Assembly (NCBI GenBank): GCA_014529385.2
Contig: CM043954.1
Span: forward strand, 95,747,247 to 95,811,246
DNA from: Adiantum capillus-veneris
Lineage: Eukaryota > Streptophyta > Polypodiopsida > Polypodiales > Pteridaceae
Direction of reading: 5' to 3'
Length of the DNA stretch: 64,000 bases
In this document: in pieces, positions 42,414 to 54,098 of the stretch
Numbering within the stretch: the first letter of the stretch is position 1
Layout of the letters: each line of letters begins with the position of its first letter
Position numbers and translations under genes: made by a program
Notes under the pieces: model-generated
What the model saw: only the letters and a program-made list of their open reading frames with translations
Told to the model about the DNA's origin: nothing
Databases searched by the model: none

Positions 42414-43524
42414 TCATTGGTTAGCGACAAATTGTACTTCTTTAAAATGACATCCGCTAATCCAATAAGACATTGGTTCACCATCTAGGGTGGATAGCTT
42501 AACTGCTCCACTTGGAGATACCTCTTCAATAATAAGCGGTCCATTTCCCTTCCTCTTAAACTTGGGAATATGTTGCTTAAGGGAATAGACTAGAACTAAG
42601 TTCCTTCTTTTGAATATTTTTGTAATTAGATGGGAATCAAAAAACTGTTTTTGTTTCCTCTTTTGTGCGTAGATGTGAGCTACAATTGTTAGCCTTTGCT
42701 CATCTAGCTTCTCTAAATCTTCAAGTCTTTTAGACAAATTCATGTCCAGTCCACTTAAGATCCTTTGCTACCGTTAGTGTTGACAATAGAAATTCTATTG
42801 ACAGTATGGCATCAAGACCATAAACAAGGTTAAAGGGTGTAGCATTTAAAGCTGTTTTGAATGAAACTCGATAATCCCATAGAGCTGCATGGAGATTCAT
42901 TTCCCAGTTTGTTCTTCCTGAACTAGCCACTTTAGTCAATACCGAGCTAAGAATCTTATTCGTATGCTCAGTTTGTTTGTTTTCTTGTGGGTGATAGGGA
43001 GCTCATTTGTTATGGATGACCATAAATTCATGAAGCAGATACTTGATCACCTCATTAAGGAAATGTGTTCCCCTATCACTAACAATTTTTATTTGCAATC
43101 CATATCTTGTGAACACATACTCATATAAGAATGCAGCAGTGGTTCTAGCATCATTCTTTTGAGTTGCTTTATCCTCGGCCCACTTAGTCAAATAGTCTGT
43201 AGCTAGAATGATATATTGAGATTGGGTTCTATAATCAAGTGGTTGTATTGGCCCCAAAAAATCTATACTCCATTTTGCGAAAGCTCTAGCTTCCATCATT
43301 GGTCTTAAGGGCATGCTATCTACTCTTGTTGGCATTTTTGCTTGTTGACAAGAATCGCACCTTCGAACATATTCTCTGGAATTTGCAAAAAGTGTTGGCC
43401 ACCATATGCCTACCATTAAGATTGCTCTTGTGGTGGTCTCACTAGAAAAGTGACCTCCAGCTAATCCAGCATGTGCTTGTTCTATGATCGGAATATATTT
43501 GTCTTCATTTGCACAAAGACGCAA
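42414..43524 (-). pseudogene. Integrase
   Basis: HAGLAGGHFSSETT and CDSCQQAK give the HHCC zinc domain. KWSIDFLGPI (first Asp), IKIVSDRGTHFLNE (second Asp) and APYHPQENKQTEHTNKIL (Glu) form the DDE core. A stop lies just before APYHP near 43003. LHAALWDYRVSFKTALNATPF and KFKRKGNGPLIIEEVSPSG (C-terminal module) follow in the next frames. Confidence 0.85.
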
Positions 43525-43922
43525 ATGTTAATCCTTACCTCTCCGATACAATTGGTTCCCAATAAGAGAATAGTCTCTTTCTTCTGTTTCAATTGATCTT
43601 TGACGGAATTTACTCATATCCTCAGGAAATGTTTGGCTTGATAAGTAAGTGACTAGATAGTTACTCCACTTAGGAACAGGCGACATTTGAAACAATGTTA
43701 CATGAGGTATGGGTTTTTTTTTTTACATTGAGGACAATCCTTTACAAAGGAGCGAACATCACTCCTCATAGTTGGCCAAAATACTCCAAGTCTTAAGATC
43801 CTTTGCATAGTTTGGTCTTCCGCAAAGTGAAGTCCTACTATGGTAATATGTGCTTGCCTTATGTATTGGTTTTTCTCTTCAGGATAAATGCATAAGAGAA
43901 ATATTCCATCTTGATTTCTTTT

Positions 43923-44471
43923 CTATAGCCTACTAATTAGTAATTGATACATAGCCAATTGCTCGATTAATCCAACTGTAATAGGAAGTGGTATTTGTGA
44001 ATCCACTTGGGCTATGGTCATGAATGACACCATATTTTCTGACCATCGAGGTATCATTTCCATGGAGAACAAATAGGCATCTGGTAGATCATCATCTACC
44101 CCTTTAGGTGATTCCCCTGAAACAATCCTTGACAAATGATCTGTTCTTTGATGAGTAGTGCCCTTTTTCACAACCACAGTGAAATCAAATTCTAGAAGAA
44201 TGATGAACCATCTCACTATTCTTCATGTGCTGCATGGCTTGTTGACCAGGTACAATAAAGCTTGGTGGTCCATGAAGAATACAAATTTGTTCGCTAATAG
44301 GTAATGTCTATACCTTTTTACGGCATAGATCATTCCTAATCCTTCCCTTTTGCTGGTGGTGTAATTATTTTCTTCCATGTTCAACTGTCGGCTAGCATAA
44401 GAAATAGGAAAATCAATTTTCCCGTCTCCTGGTTGAGCTAGTATACACCCAATGGAAAATTTTGGAAGCAT
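43923..44471 (-). pseudogene. RNase H
   Basis: CILAQPGDGKIDFPISYASR, then TTSKREGLGMIYAVKRYRHY and FFMDHQALLYLVNKP are the RNase H blocks of gypsy Pol. A second frame continues with GTTHQRTDHLSRI. It degrades template RNA during reverse transcription. Stops fall near 44220. Confidence 0.8.
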
Positions 44472-44731
44472 CTACATGTGGAATAACTTATTCCAATCTG
44501 GTGCTTTCAATATTGGAGCTGAAGTGAGAGCTTGCTTAAGATTCATGAAGGATTATTCACACTCATCAGTCCATTCAAAGTGTGTAATCAAGCTATACAT
44601 GGGTTTTGCAATTATAGCATACATGTAAATGAACCGTTTGTAATATCCACAATTCCCCATGAAGTCTTGAACCCCCTTGGTTGTTGTTGGTCTAGGCAAA
44701 TTAGCAATGACATGAATTTTATCCATATCAG

Positions 44732-45538
44732 TTAGTTGTGCCATTTTTTGACACTATATGTCCAAGAATTTTGTCTACCCATGAATGTGCACTTTTCAGA
44801 ATTTAGGCAAATCCTATAAAGTCTACATTTTTTGAATACCCTTTTGAGATGTTCAAAATGATCAGCTCGGATTGATGAATGTACATATAGATCGTCCATA
44901 TATACTTCCAAGAATTTCCTAAGATATTCTTTAAAAGTATGGCTCATCAATTTCTGAAAGGTGAAAGGAGCATTAGTTAACCCAAAAGGCATAACCAGGA
45001 GGCAAAAATACCCCATTCCGTTGCAAAAGCAGTTTTATGCTGATCTTTTCGGTCAGCCAAAAGTTGATTGTATCCCGAAAAGCCATCTAATAAGCTGTAA
45101 GCTTCTTTACCTGCAACTCTCTCTAACACATGCTCAGTGAGATTGGAAGAGGAAAGTTGTCTCTAATGGTAGCTGCATTCACTTCTTTGAGATTGACACA
45201 CACTCGTAATTTTCCATTCTTCTTGGGTACTACCACAATTGGAGACACCCAATCTGTGTTTTCATTTTCATAAATGAATTCGGTTTCCTTTAGATTTTCA
45301 ATCTCTTCTTTAATTTTCTTGGCTTATATGTGTATGGCCTTTGTCTACTTGGTTTTGCATCATCTCTAATGGATATGGTATGTTGACAGATTTCTAGATC
45401 AACACCCTTGAGATCCTTGTAAGACCAAGTGAAGATATCTCGGTATTCTTTTAGCAAACTTAACAAAATCTCTTCTTCTTCTTCTGTTAGGTCATTTGAA
45501 ATGTAGGTAGGCCTAGGCTCTTCTCCTAGCTCAGCCAA
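44732..45538 (-). pseudogene. Reverse transcriptase
   Basis: It starts PTYISNDLTEEEEEILLSLL (45538 side). VSPIVVVPKKNGKLRVCVN follows near 45200. A one-base loss near 45140 shifts SLLDGFSGYNQ into another frame. [14 protein letters not shown] and LEVYMDDLYVHSS (YMDD intact, about 44890) are in the piece 44732-45016. Further RT-RNase H connection (AQLTDMDKIHVIANLPRPTT) lies at 44553-44744. Confidence 0.85.
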
Positions 45539-46484
45539 ATCTATCTTTTTTGCGTTTTCGGGCCCTTCGTAGGACTCGCCTTGTTTTCGTAGCTCTCTAA
45601 CAGGTTGTTCGACAATGATTTTTTAATCTTAGAGAGTATACTTTTTATAATGGGATGGAACACTTATTACATCTCTACCATCCTCTTATGTGGTTTCCAT
45701 TCGGTTGTATAGATCTCCTTTAGAGATTTTTTCAACTTTTGATACTTCTTTTTCAGCTCGTGACTTGTGTCATGGTTGACTGCTTTTCGTGTTTTTTTGG
45801 TTTTGCTTGAGTATCCTTCCTCATTTTTCTTGATTTTTTTGACATTTTGGGGTTTTTATTTGAAGGATATCTGCCAGTGATTTTGTCCTTGACACAATCA
45901 TGTGTGTCTATCTGCATCAAGAACTATGTTCTACTAGAGACTAGGTCTAGCTTTCATGTTTCTGGTGTCCCTTTTTCGTCATTTTTTTCTTCTTGGTTTC
46001 TGGTTAGGAAAGTCAAAAAAAAATTCCTCCCCTCCTTTCATGAGTAGCTTAGCTCTCACATGTTCTTTTTCTGACCCCGAATCTTTTGAGGTAGCTGAGT
46101 GTTCGTCTAACTCATTTGTTGCATCATAGTAGAGGTCTGAAAACACTTGTTGAGCTTTCATCAAGTCCTTGGGCTCCTCAATTTCACCTTCAATGTGGAG
46201 GATTGAAATCATTTGGATGGTAATTATTTCATAGCCATCCTCATTGCTAAATTGAGTAGGCATAGACGTATTCAGACATACATCCATTGTCGCTAAAATT
46301 TGGGTCCACTCAAATGGCTCAAACAAATGCTCTGGAAAGGTTCAGGTACAAAGGCTTCGTCGGTGAAATCCCTTTTTAAGATACATTCTTCTCATTTTAA
46401 ACTCCCATTTTTTGAAGCTCCACACATCCAAATAGGAGTGTCTTTGTTCAACCATGATGGAAGCTTAGTTTCAGCCAAAGAGAT
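45539..46484 (-). pseudogene. Protease-RT linker of the gypsy element
   Basis: A 115-codon frame at 45979-46326 is acidic and ends in a FFFDFPNQKPRRKK basic tail. No domain is recognised. Position and strand place it inside Pol between protease and RT. Stops separate it from both. Confidence 0.5.
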
Positions 46485-46910
46485 TCAATCAAACTCTTGT
46501 ATGGTCGTTTTCATGGCATCTCTATAAGTGTGATCTTTTAGATTGACTCTTGTTATAGATCCCACACCTTGATTCAAGTATAGATAATTGTTTCCCCAAT
46601 CTTGGATAAGTTGTACTTGTCGCATGAAAGGTCTTCCCAATATGAGTTTGTAATTGAGTTTTTTCCCAAAGTCTACTATGGCAAAAGTGTGTTGATATTC
46701 AATCCCACAAGAATTGACTATCACTTTTTCAAGCAGTTCTAAGGGTCTTTCAATGTTTCCATCAGCCAATTGCAATTCATTTGAGTTTGTCTAATGGTTG
46801 GCTGTCCCTAGGATTCCCATACTGCTTTCGTAGCTATGCCTATGTCTGCCCCATTATTTAGTATTTCCATGGTTTCTATGTCATTATATTTCACTGCAAG
46901 GGTGGTGTTT
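46485..46910 (-). pseudogene. Retropepsin (catalytic Asp lost)
   Basis: MEILNNGADIGIATKAVWE near 46865 aligns with the D-[ST]-G-A active site, which reads N-N-G-A here, so the catalytic Asp is missing. After a shift, MQLADGNIERPLELLEKVIV and LNYKLILGRPFMRQVQLIQD give the flap and ILG blocks. Confidence 0.7.
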
Positions 46911-46940
46911 CCTTCTTAATCTTTGTAATATTCTCCAACT

Positions 46941-48260
46941 TTGTCCATTGGAACATATCAAATCTCTTTGTTGTCCATTTTGTTTTTCAATTTTTCCAAT
47001 TTTTTTGCGACTAGCCCCGTTATCCCCACCTTCTCTAGGGTTTTTTGTAGATCATTCCATAAATATGGTCTGAGTTTCAACAATTCTCCCAAAGTAAGAG
47101 TGCATTGGATGGGTGTAGATATGATTGAATGAATGTTGTCTTCTTCTAGGGTTTGTTCTGCTCTTTTTACTTGAGTGGTCTTACACACTATGAATTCATC
47201 TTCATTATCTCCCAAGTAAGAGGGTAATGTTTTCAAGGTCAATGGTTTCGACATTCCTAAAGCTTCAGATCCACAATCCCCATACAAGGATTGTACATCC
47301 ATGTCCATTTCAGGAGGTAGGTTTCCTAACCAAACTTCCTCTATAGGAGCTGACTTTAGAGTTAGGCTCCCATCATTGATCTCTCTAACTTTTTTCCATA
47401 AGTGTCTTCCTCTACGAATGGAATTCTGTCTAAGGCATCTTCATTGTCCGGCACTATAAGTTTTGGCTCTTTTGTTTCAAGGTGGGGTTCTACCATCACT
47501 TCGGCCTTTTCTTTAGTGTCTCTTACCACAAGCTCCTCAGGTTTTGCCATACTTTCGAGCTTGGATTTTTGTTTTTCCAGCATTTCTTGCATGATTCTTA
47601 CCAAGTTTTGATAAGCTTCAAGCTTAGCTGCTTCCATGTCTGGAGAAGGATAGTTTTTCCATTTGTTTTTCATGTTTTGATCTGCTTTAAGTCCCCGGCT
47701 TGGTAGGCTTCCAAGGCTGCATTAATAGGGTCAAAAATTTTATCAACCAAAATTGATCATCCAGATTTCACAGTTGTTTCCTTGACTTCACTTCCAATTT
47801 CTTTCACCTCTTTTCTAGAATAGCTTCTTTGCTTTTTCCTTGATTTTAGCCTTTTGTTTTCACCTTCTCATCTCATATTTTTTCTTCTGCTTCTTTTGGT
47901 CTTTTGAGAGGTAATTGTTGTATTCTCTAAATCATCGATGGAGTTATGTTTCTAGTTCTTAGCCTGGGATGTAGTGATTACCTTGATTGGAACAATCGGT
48001 TCACTCTCAGATGAGCTACTAGGTATCACTTGGACCACGTTTACTATTGTCTTACCCTTGTTTAAAGGATTTTTAGGACAATTTTTTGGAAAATGTCCTC
48101 CCTTTTTGTATCTTTGTATGCAATAAGCTTCAATCGGCTTAAGGTTCTTGTCAGGCTCTAGGCATTCATTTTTTCAATGATCATTTGCACCACAGTTTTT
48201 ATGACAGTTTCTCATTCTTGGCTTAATCATGGGTCTTACCATAGAAGGTCTAACACCTTG
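46941..48260 (-). pseudogene. Gag C-terminal region with degraded zinc knuckles
   Basis: Two Cys/His stretches: CHKNCGANDH near 48200 and CIQRYKKGGHFPKNC near 48100, the second being a knuckle with one Cys replaced. The frames 47362-47673 (Lys/Glu-rich, METAKLEAYQ-type helices) and 46958-47308 (LTLGELLKLRPYLWNDLQ) link to protease. Confidence 0.6.
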
Positions 48261-48694
48261 ATTTCCATATAATACATTGGTGCTAGCTCTGGTGGAGCAT
48301 AAGTCATAGGTTCTTCCATTGGTGGTGAATGTGAATTATACCAATCTCCTTCTACCATTACTGTCAATGGACTAGGCTCAGCATAGGGTGTAATAAGCAC
48401 TAGTGCTTGTTCATCTATGACTCACTCTGGGTGCATGTACTTTACAGGCACTACATTATGTCCTTGATATGAAGGTTGTTGACCCAACACGGGTTGAGGT
48501 CTTTCCAGACCCATCGGTGGTCTTTGAGCTGGTGCCATGTTAGGTTGTTATCTGCACATGGGTTGTCCTTGTGGACTCATGGGCACGTACTGAACATTCT
48601 CATCATACTTTGGTCGGTAGTAGCACTTATTGGTTTCATGGTTGGTCCATTTACCCTCGATTTCACACCATTTATGTGGTCTAATTGATTGTCC

Positions 48695-50364
48695 CTATTG
48701 AGGTAACCCTTGTCTTGGTCCTCTCATGGGTGCTTTTTGCATGTTATTCATCATGTCATTCATCCTTTTGAGCATGTCTTCTATGGCTGAAAGTGGTGTT
48801 GCAGCAGCTGTTCCCACTTGCATTGGTTTATTGGATGTTGTTTTCTCACTTTGCTTATCCTTAGGCACATATTCTATGTTGAAAATATCAAAATTGTCTC
48901 CTAAGTCAATAGCATCTGACACACGCTCTTCTAGGGTTGTATGCTTCTTGCTATAGAGTATAGCATGAAGTTCTTTGTTTAGTAGTCCCTCTAGAAACAA
49001 TGATACTAGTCCTTATTTTGCAGGTATCACTAGACATGGGCATCTGGTAATGTATTGTTTCATTCGAGTTGCACAATCCCTAACAGACTCACCATGTTTC
49101 TATTTAAAGCTGTAGATTTGAGCTATCGTATTGTGTTTGATCCCTGTTTTGGAACAAGCAGCTACAAATCCTTGAGCTAAAGTGTTTAAGTCCATGATTG
49201 ACCTTGGTGGAATTTTTTGGAACCATGTTAATGCTTTTCCTTCTAATGTCATTCCAAACCCCTCGAATTGAGTATGGAAATCGAATATACGTTCTGCTCT
49301 TAACACTTGCTTAAAGCTTGCTAAGTGGTCATATAGATCCCTTGATCCACTGTATTTTCTAATCCATTTTTGAAAATTAGCTGGTCTGATGTGTCTATTT
49401 GGTTCAATTTTTGGTCTCCTGGCAATTGGTCCTATTCCGAGTCCTTCAAACTAGTCTGTTGAAAATAGTGACTCATGTAGCCCTGGACTAGCCTTAGTGT
49501 CACATGGTTTTCTTCGTGATGAGATGGTTTCTGATTTCTAATCATTTCTCTCACGGCGTTCATCTCTTGGAATTTTTTTTGGTCCTTCTCCCAATATCCA
49601 ATCCCTTATGAAATACCCTTGGTATTTGGTTTGTTCTACCTCTGCAGAAGTCATCATAACAAAGTTATTGCTATAACAATCCCAAAACAGGTAGATTGGT
49701 AGATCTGTTGATCCCTTATCTTTGATCTTAAAGATATAAATGATCTTCATGGCCGTTAGTTATCCTGATTTGGCCCAGGAGAAGTCCACAGGAGATCTTT
49801 GACATTTCTATCCTCCCAACAATAGACTTTGATCCTAGGATTATCAGTGCTAAGCCGTTTCAAGGGCTTCAAATCAACTTGATCGTATTCCTCGAATTCT
49901 AAAGTTGTTGATCCTTCTTTTGTAGCCATACCTGGAATTATGGTGTCTACTTCTCAACCCTGTTTGTCTATCACATCAGGGTCTTCGACCTGTAAATGCT
50001 GAGTTTCGTTTCTATCCATGTAAATTTTTCCTTGTTTGTTTGCCCTGATTTCCTCTTCGAACTCAATACCATGGTCATCAATGCGAATAGCATACTCTTC
50101 GTTAGGATCCAGGTAAACTTGAGCTCCATGGCGATTAGTCTTATAAAAAGATAGCATATGCTTATAGCACATTGTCGTTCTATTTTCCGAGTGAGTCAAA
50201 TAGGAAGACATTTTAGATGTTGAAATTGAAAAAGTGTCTGAGACTTCTTCAAGAATAGTGTGCAAGGAATTTACTTGATTCAGGCTTTCTTCAATGGATA
50301 CTCTACTGGAGGTTTCTCCAAATATACCTTGAATTTCTAGTACACGACCAGATCTAAGGTTCAT
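48695..50364 (-). pseudogene. gag
   Basis: ATG 50364 starts MNLRSGRVLE, a start typical of plant gypsy gag. The frame is open to 49954, then resumes at 49750-49538 and, after stops, as AERIFDFHTQFEGFG and LEGKALTWFQKIP (capsid core, 49100-49306). It ends with FLEGLLNKELHAILYSKKH and a Lys-rich tail (48695-49000). At least five stops or shifts are present. Confidence 0.75.
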
Positions 50365-50483
50365 ATAGACTTGTGAAGCCCTAGATAGAGTACTTACCTT
50401 TGGATTGACTTGTTGTCAATTTCCTCCACTTGACTAGATTTCACTTCTATCAAGCTACCAATTCCTTGTCTGAAACTTGATTT

Positions 50484-50492
50484 CTATATAAA
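50484..50492 (-). promoter_or_regulatory. Possible TATA box of the minus-strand gypsy element
   Basis: The minus strand reads AAATTTATATAGAAATC about 120 bases upstream of the gag ATG at 50364. A splice-donor-like AGGTAAGT lies between (about 50400). Inferred from position only. Confidence 0.35.
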
Positions 50493-51780
50493 TTTGATCA
50501 AGTTAGCTATTCTTCTATAAAGACAATATATTTTTTTCTAGGTATTATGATTGGTCTATTTGTACCACTACGACTCGAGCTAATTTAGTCAGCAGTTGAG
50601 ATTTTTAAGCTCGACTTTGACAAAAATCAATGGATTAATTTGCAACTCAAAACCTAAGTGAACATGTACCAATTTGGATCCGATTGAACCCAAATATTTT
50701 TAGTGGCCTTGTTTTATGTTGGTCTAACACTGTACAAGTTCAAAAGTTAAAATTGATGTCTCTGTGTTGCAGTAGTAAATAATCACGATTATTTACTTTT
50801 GTCAGTTTTTTGCACTTTTTGGCTTGATTTGCTAAGTATACAACCTATTTAGGTCCTTAGACAAGTTTCAACAAGTTTGGACAAAATCTGTTCAAGTTTA
50901 TCAACTGTTTTGTGTCCACAGACTCTGATTTCAAGAATCTGGCTTAAGTCTCACTTTTGTGATCCAAATTTCACCAAAATTGATTTGTGTGGTCTACTTG
51001 ATATGCTTGACCTTGTGGTATGTCCAAATGTGCAAGAATACCAAATTTTGAAGCAGATGTAAATAATTGCAATTATTTACTCCTGGCTAATTTTTTGCAA
51101 GTTTTTGCCCCAATCTTGACACAGGTCTGTTAAGCACTTCAATTAAGATCTCTAGCCAAGTTTCATCAAGTTTGGACTATTTTTTGTCAAATGGTCATCA
51201 GTTCTCTGTCCGAAGACTGACTTTCCAAATTTGGTCACAATTCTCAATCCAATGATCCAAGTCTTACCAAATTTGGTTTGTGGGCTTAGTACAACATGGT
51301 AAAACCAGTGGTATGCTAACTTGGTCAAAAAATAGGACAGATGTAAATAATCGTAATTATTTATAACTGCAACTTTTTGCTTCTTTTGGGTCAAATCAGC
51401 ATGTACTTATGTTTATCATATCAATACAATCCTATGAATTAAACTTCATTGAGTTTGGCCATTTTTTCTCCAATTTACACTCAAGTTTCAGAAAGTCAGT
51501 AAAAACTTTAGTTTTTACCCAGTTTTTTACCAGTTTGGTGATCCAAATCTTTTGTGTCTTTATAAAAAGTTGTTTGTAAACATGCAATGAGTCATTGGTA
51601 TCAACCTTAGTCAAATTTGAGCTGAAAGTAAATAATCGCGATTATTTACTCCAGGCTTGAAATGAAACATTTTTTGCACTTTTTCCATGGACAGTCATTT
51701 CATGAGTTGTTTTAAGCCTATGAATCAAGTCAAAACTTAATTTGGCCTAAAATGTCAAGAAAAAATAAATAATCTGAGTT
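50491..51780. repeat. Diverged ~284-bp tandem array with palindromic core
   Basis: A 22-base palindrome of form GTAAATAAT-N4-ATTATTTAC starts at 50775, 51059, 51343 and 51628: spacing 284, 284 and 285. N4 is CACG, TGCA, CGTA and CGCG. The last base is changed in the third. Between palindromes the units share weaker phrases (TTTTTTGCACTTTTT, CAAGTTTCA, TTTGGACTA, GATCCAAAT) but are much diverged. A partial copy occurs near 51765. The array lies upstream of the gypsy gag. Confidence 0.8.
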
Positions 51781-52759
51781 TTTGCGAACTCTTAAAATTT
51801 TTACCTCAAAGTGTCCTTGAACTTATCCACCCACTAGTGCATACAACTTTTAAGCATACTCTCTAGTCGGATTGAGTGGTTTGGAGTCTTTTTGTGCTAT
51901 TTCTAGCCGTAGACCTCAAATTTTGCAACTTCAAATAACAACTCACAATGATTCTTTCGGAGAGAGCAATGTTTTGGAATCCACCTCGGATCCTACTTAC
52001 CCTACACCTAGGTTCTCATGCAACGGGGTTGTGGAAAGTGTCCACAAACACTCATTTTCTTGTTTTTTATGGTTTCCTGAGCATGGTCTTAAGACTTGTC
52101 TTGTCTATCAATCATTCTGAAAATCCTAATCTAATTCTACAATCCTACAATCCTAAAGGCACTCGACAAGTACGACTACTTCCAAGCTACCTTCACACAG
52201 CAAAAGACGACAATCTTAAGCTATGCGGTTTGTAAAAAGAAAGTTTTTACTATAGGAGATCCTAGAGGAAGTAAAGGATAACTTCACAAGACGAGAACCA
52301 CGATTAAATTTTCAATCCATGGGACGAAGCTGACTCGACTAGTACATAGAAGCTACAAGAGGTTGTCAATCTCTCAGAAAACAACTAACAAATCGCATAT
52401 AACTTAAGCTATATCAAGTGACTGAAATCATCGAAAGCCAATCGCTCATCAACAAACAAATCACATCCGTTACATCATCAAATGACATCCAATCGTAACG
52501 AAACTTCTAGGACATGTTTATAAGACCTAAGCACACGTGCTTATGGTCTCAAACCCCACTTAGGTCAAGTGCCAAAATTGCGATTATTAACAGCAGTGAA
52601 TTTTTGACCTAGTCGTTTTTTGACCCAGAATGCACCTAAATGCTTAGCAACGATGCCCTAATACCTCGCCTATGCTTAGTTTTTTATTTTTAAGTGTAAA
52701 TTTCTACTTATGATGAAATTAGGCCGCGGGTTGGCAATGCCAAAAGCTATAAAATACCG
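51781..52759. other. No gene seen
   Basis: Non-coding DNA between the array and the next LTR. Small frames at 51872-52235 lack recognisable features. It may belong to the upstream LTR of the 42.4-50.4 kb element. Confidence 0.4.
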
Positions 52760-53247
52760 TGATATGTTTACGTCAATGCGTAGAGCCCTTACCTACGATT
52801 GCAATGCAACAAACGCAACTGAAATGTGACAACCAAGGAGGGAGTCGGAAGCGTGACAAGGAGAGAAGTGAGCACCATTAGCTCACGCTGTGTATTTCAT
52901 TATCCAAAACTTACAAATAACTTACAAAAATTGGCTTTTATACCTTAGCCAAGGTTTTTGGTGATCAAACCTAATAATCTGGGAGCTCTAACTAAAGATA
53001 GGTAATGACATGTTGATACAATCTAGAAGCTTATAGCCCCGGCTCAACAATTACAAGGTTTACTCGAAAAATAGGAGTTATAATATTCCCGATTTATCAA
53101 AAACAATAAGTGTTTTTACATGGGAGCTCCAAAAAAATGTATTCGTGTTAGCTTGCTGCTAACAAAGTGATTCTTCAAACATGATCTACTAACTCTTAGT
53201 ATCAAACAGTAGCAATTTATCAAACAACTCTTTCACTACTCTACAAA

Positions 53248-53340
53248 ATCATATGCTTGTTTCTTGTGATACAATCATATGCTTGTTTCTTGTGACACAA
53301 AATTATATGCTTGTTTCTTGTGATACAATCATGTTCTTGG
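53248..53340. repeat. ~28-bp tandem repeat, 3.3 copies
   Basis: ATCATATGCTTGTTTCTTGT recurs at 53248, 53274 and 53302 (ATTATATG), with a partial copy at 53330. Confidence 0.85.
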
Positions 53341-53757
53341 ATGGTTTAAGAGAATTATTGGGCTTGACTTACTAGGTCGACATGTATGACAATGTAGAGT
53401 TATAAATTTGTCTTATAAATTAGTGACATGTTCAACTACCTCCCGTGTTTGAGGTTGAGTAGCTTCAACTTCTTCCGCAGCCAATACCTCCACTTGAGCT
53501 ACAATTGGAGTATTTGATACATTCCTTTGTACCTTTCTTAAAGGTGCAACAGTAAAGAGAGAGTGCTAACAATTGTAAAAAGCAATAAGAAAAGTTTGCA
53601 CACGTTCGCGGGTTTTTGAAATTTATTTATTTTATTTTTACACGCACGCATCTTGTTGCACAATTTTGAGCCTCTAATTTTAGGAGAAGCTTATCTAATT
53701 TGAGAAAAAGAAGAAAAGAAGCTCCAACCTTGACTTACTTCTATATTCTTTCGTTTT

Positions 53758-53845
53758 GCTAAAAATACTCCTTCTTTCCTAAAAGCACTCTTTCTTTCCC
53801 AAAAATACTCTTTCTTTTCTAAAAATACTCTTTCATTCCCAAAAC
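53758..53845. repeat. ~20-bp tandem repeat, about four copies
   Basis: AAAAATACTCTTTCTTTCCC and variants recur with ~20-base spacing. Confidence 0.8.
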
Positions 53846-54098
53846 TCAGCCAAATGTTTCTCTTTCTTTCTTAAGGGTTAACTCTTATCTTTAAACATAG
53901 CTTTGAGGCATTAAATTACTACTAAACTTATTATTGCTCTAAGTGAGTAAGGGTCATGATTAACAGTTTTCGAGTCCAATTTGTGGTCTGATTATTTTGT
54001 TAAAACTCTCTCTGACTTTAACAATAATGCAAACCTCAAATGCTTTTGCAAAGTAACTAAAAAAAATTTATTGAAAAATATTTTGTATGTTACAATCA

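Larger units (their letters stand above)
42414..50364 (-). mobile_element. Ty3/gypsy element, minus strand, coding region
   Basis: Minus-strand order: gag (50364 to 48695), knuckle and linker (48260 to 46941), protease (46910-46485), RT (45538-44732), RNase H (44471-43923), integrase (43524-42414). That is the full gypsy order in roughly normal length, with stops and shifts in every domain. No 3' LTR is found below 42414; the orphan protease and LINE lie there. The 5' side (50365 to about 52000) holds a TATA box and a tandem array and may be its LTR. Confidence 0.8.
52760..54098 (-). repeat. Putative 3' LTR of a minus-strand Ty3/gypsy remnant
   Basis: The minus strand begins TGATTGTAACATAC at 54098, right after TAAGTTGGGG (purine-rich). 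A TATAAAAGCC box lies at 52948-52957. The right boundary (low-coordinate side) is uncertain. It contains two small tandem repeats. Confidence 0.45.

Noticed and set aside
41672-42414. 3' LTR of the 42.4-50.4 kb gypsy element
   Set aside because: Nothing here matches the sequence upstream of its gag (50.4-52 kb), and a retropepsin-like fragment and a LINE start occupy the space.
50775-51649. Compensatory base change as proof of a selected structure
   Set aside because: The differing centres are all reachable from CGCG by CpG deamination, so paired change alone is not decisive.
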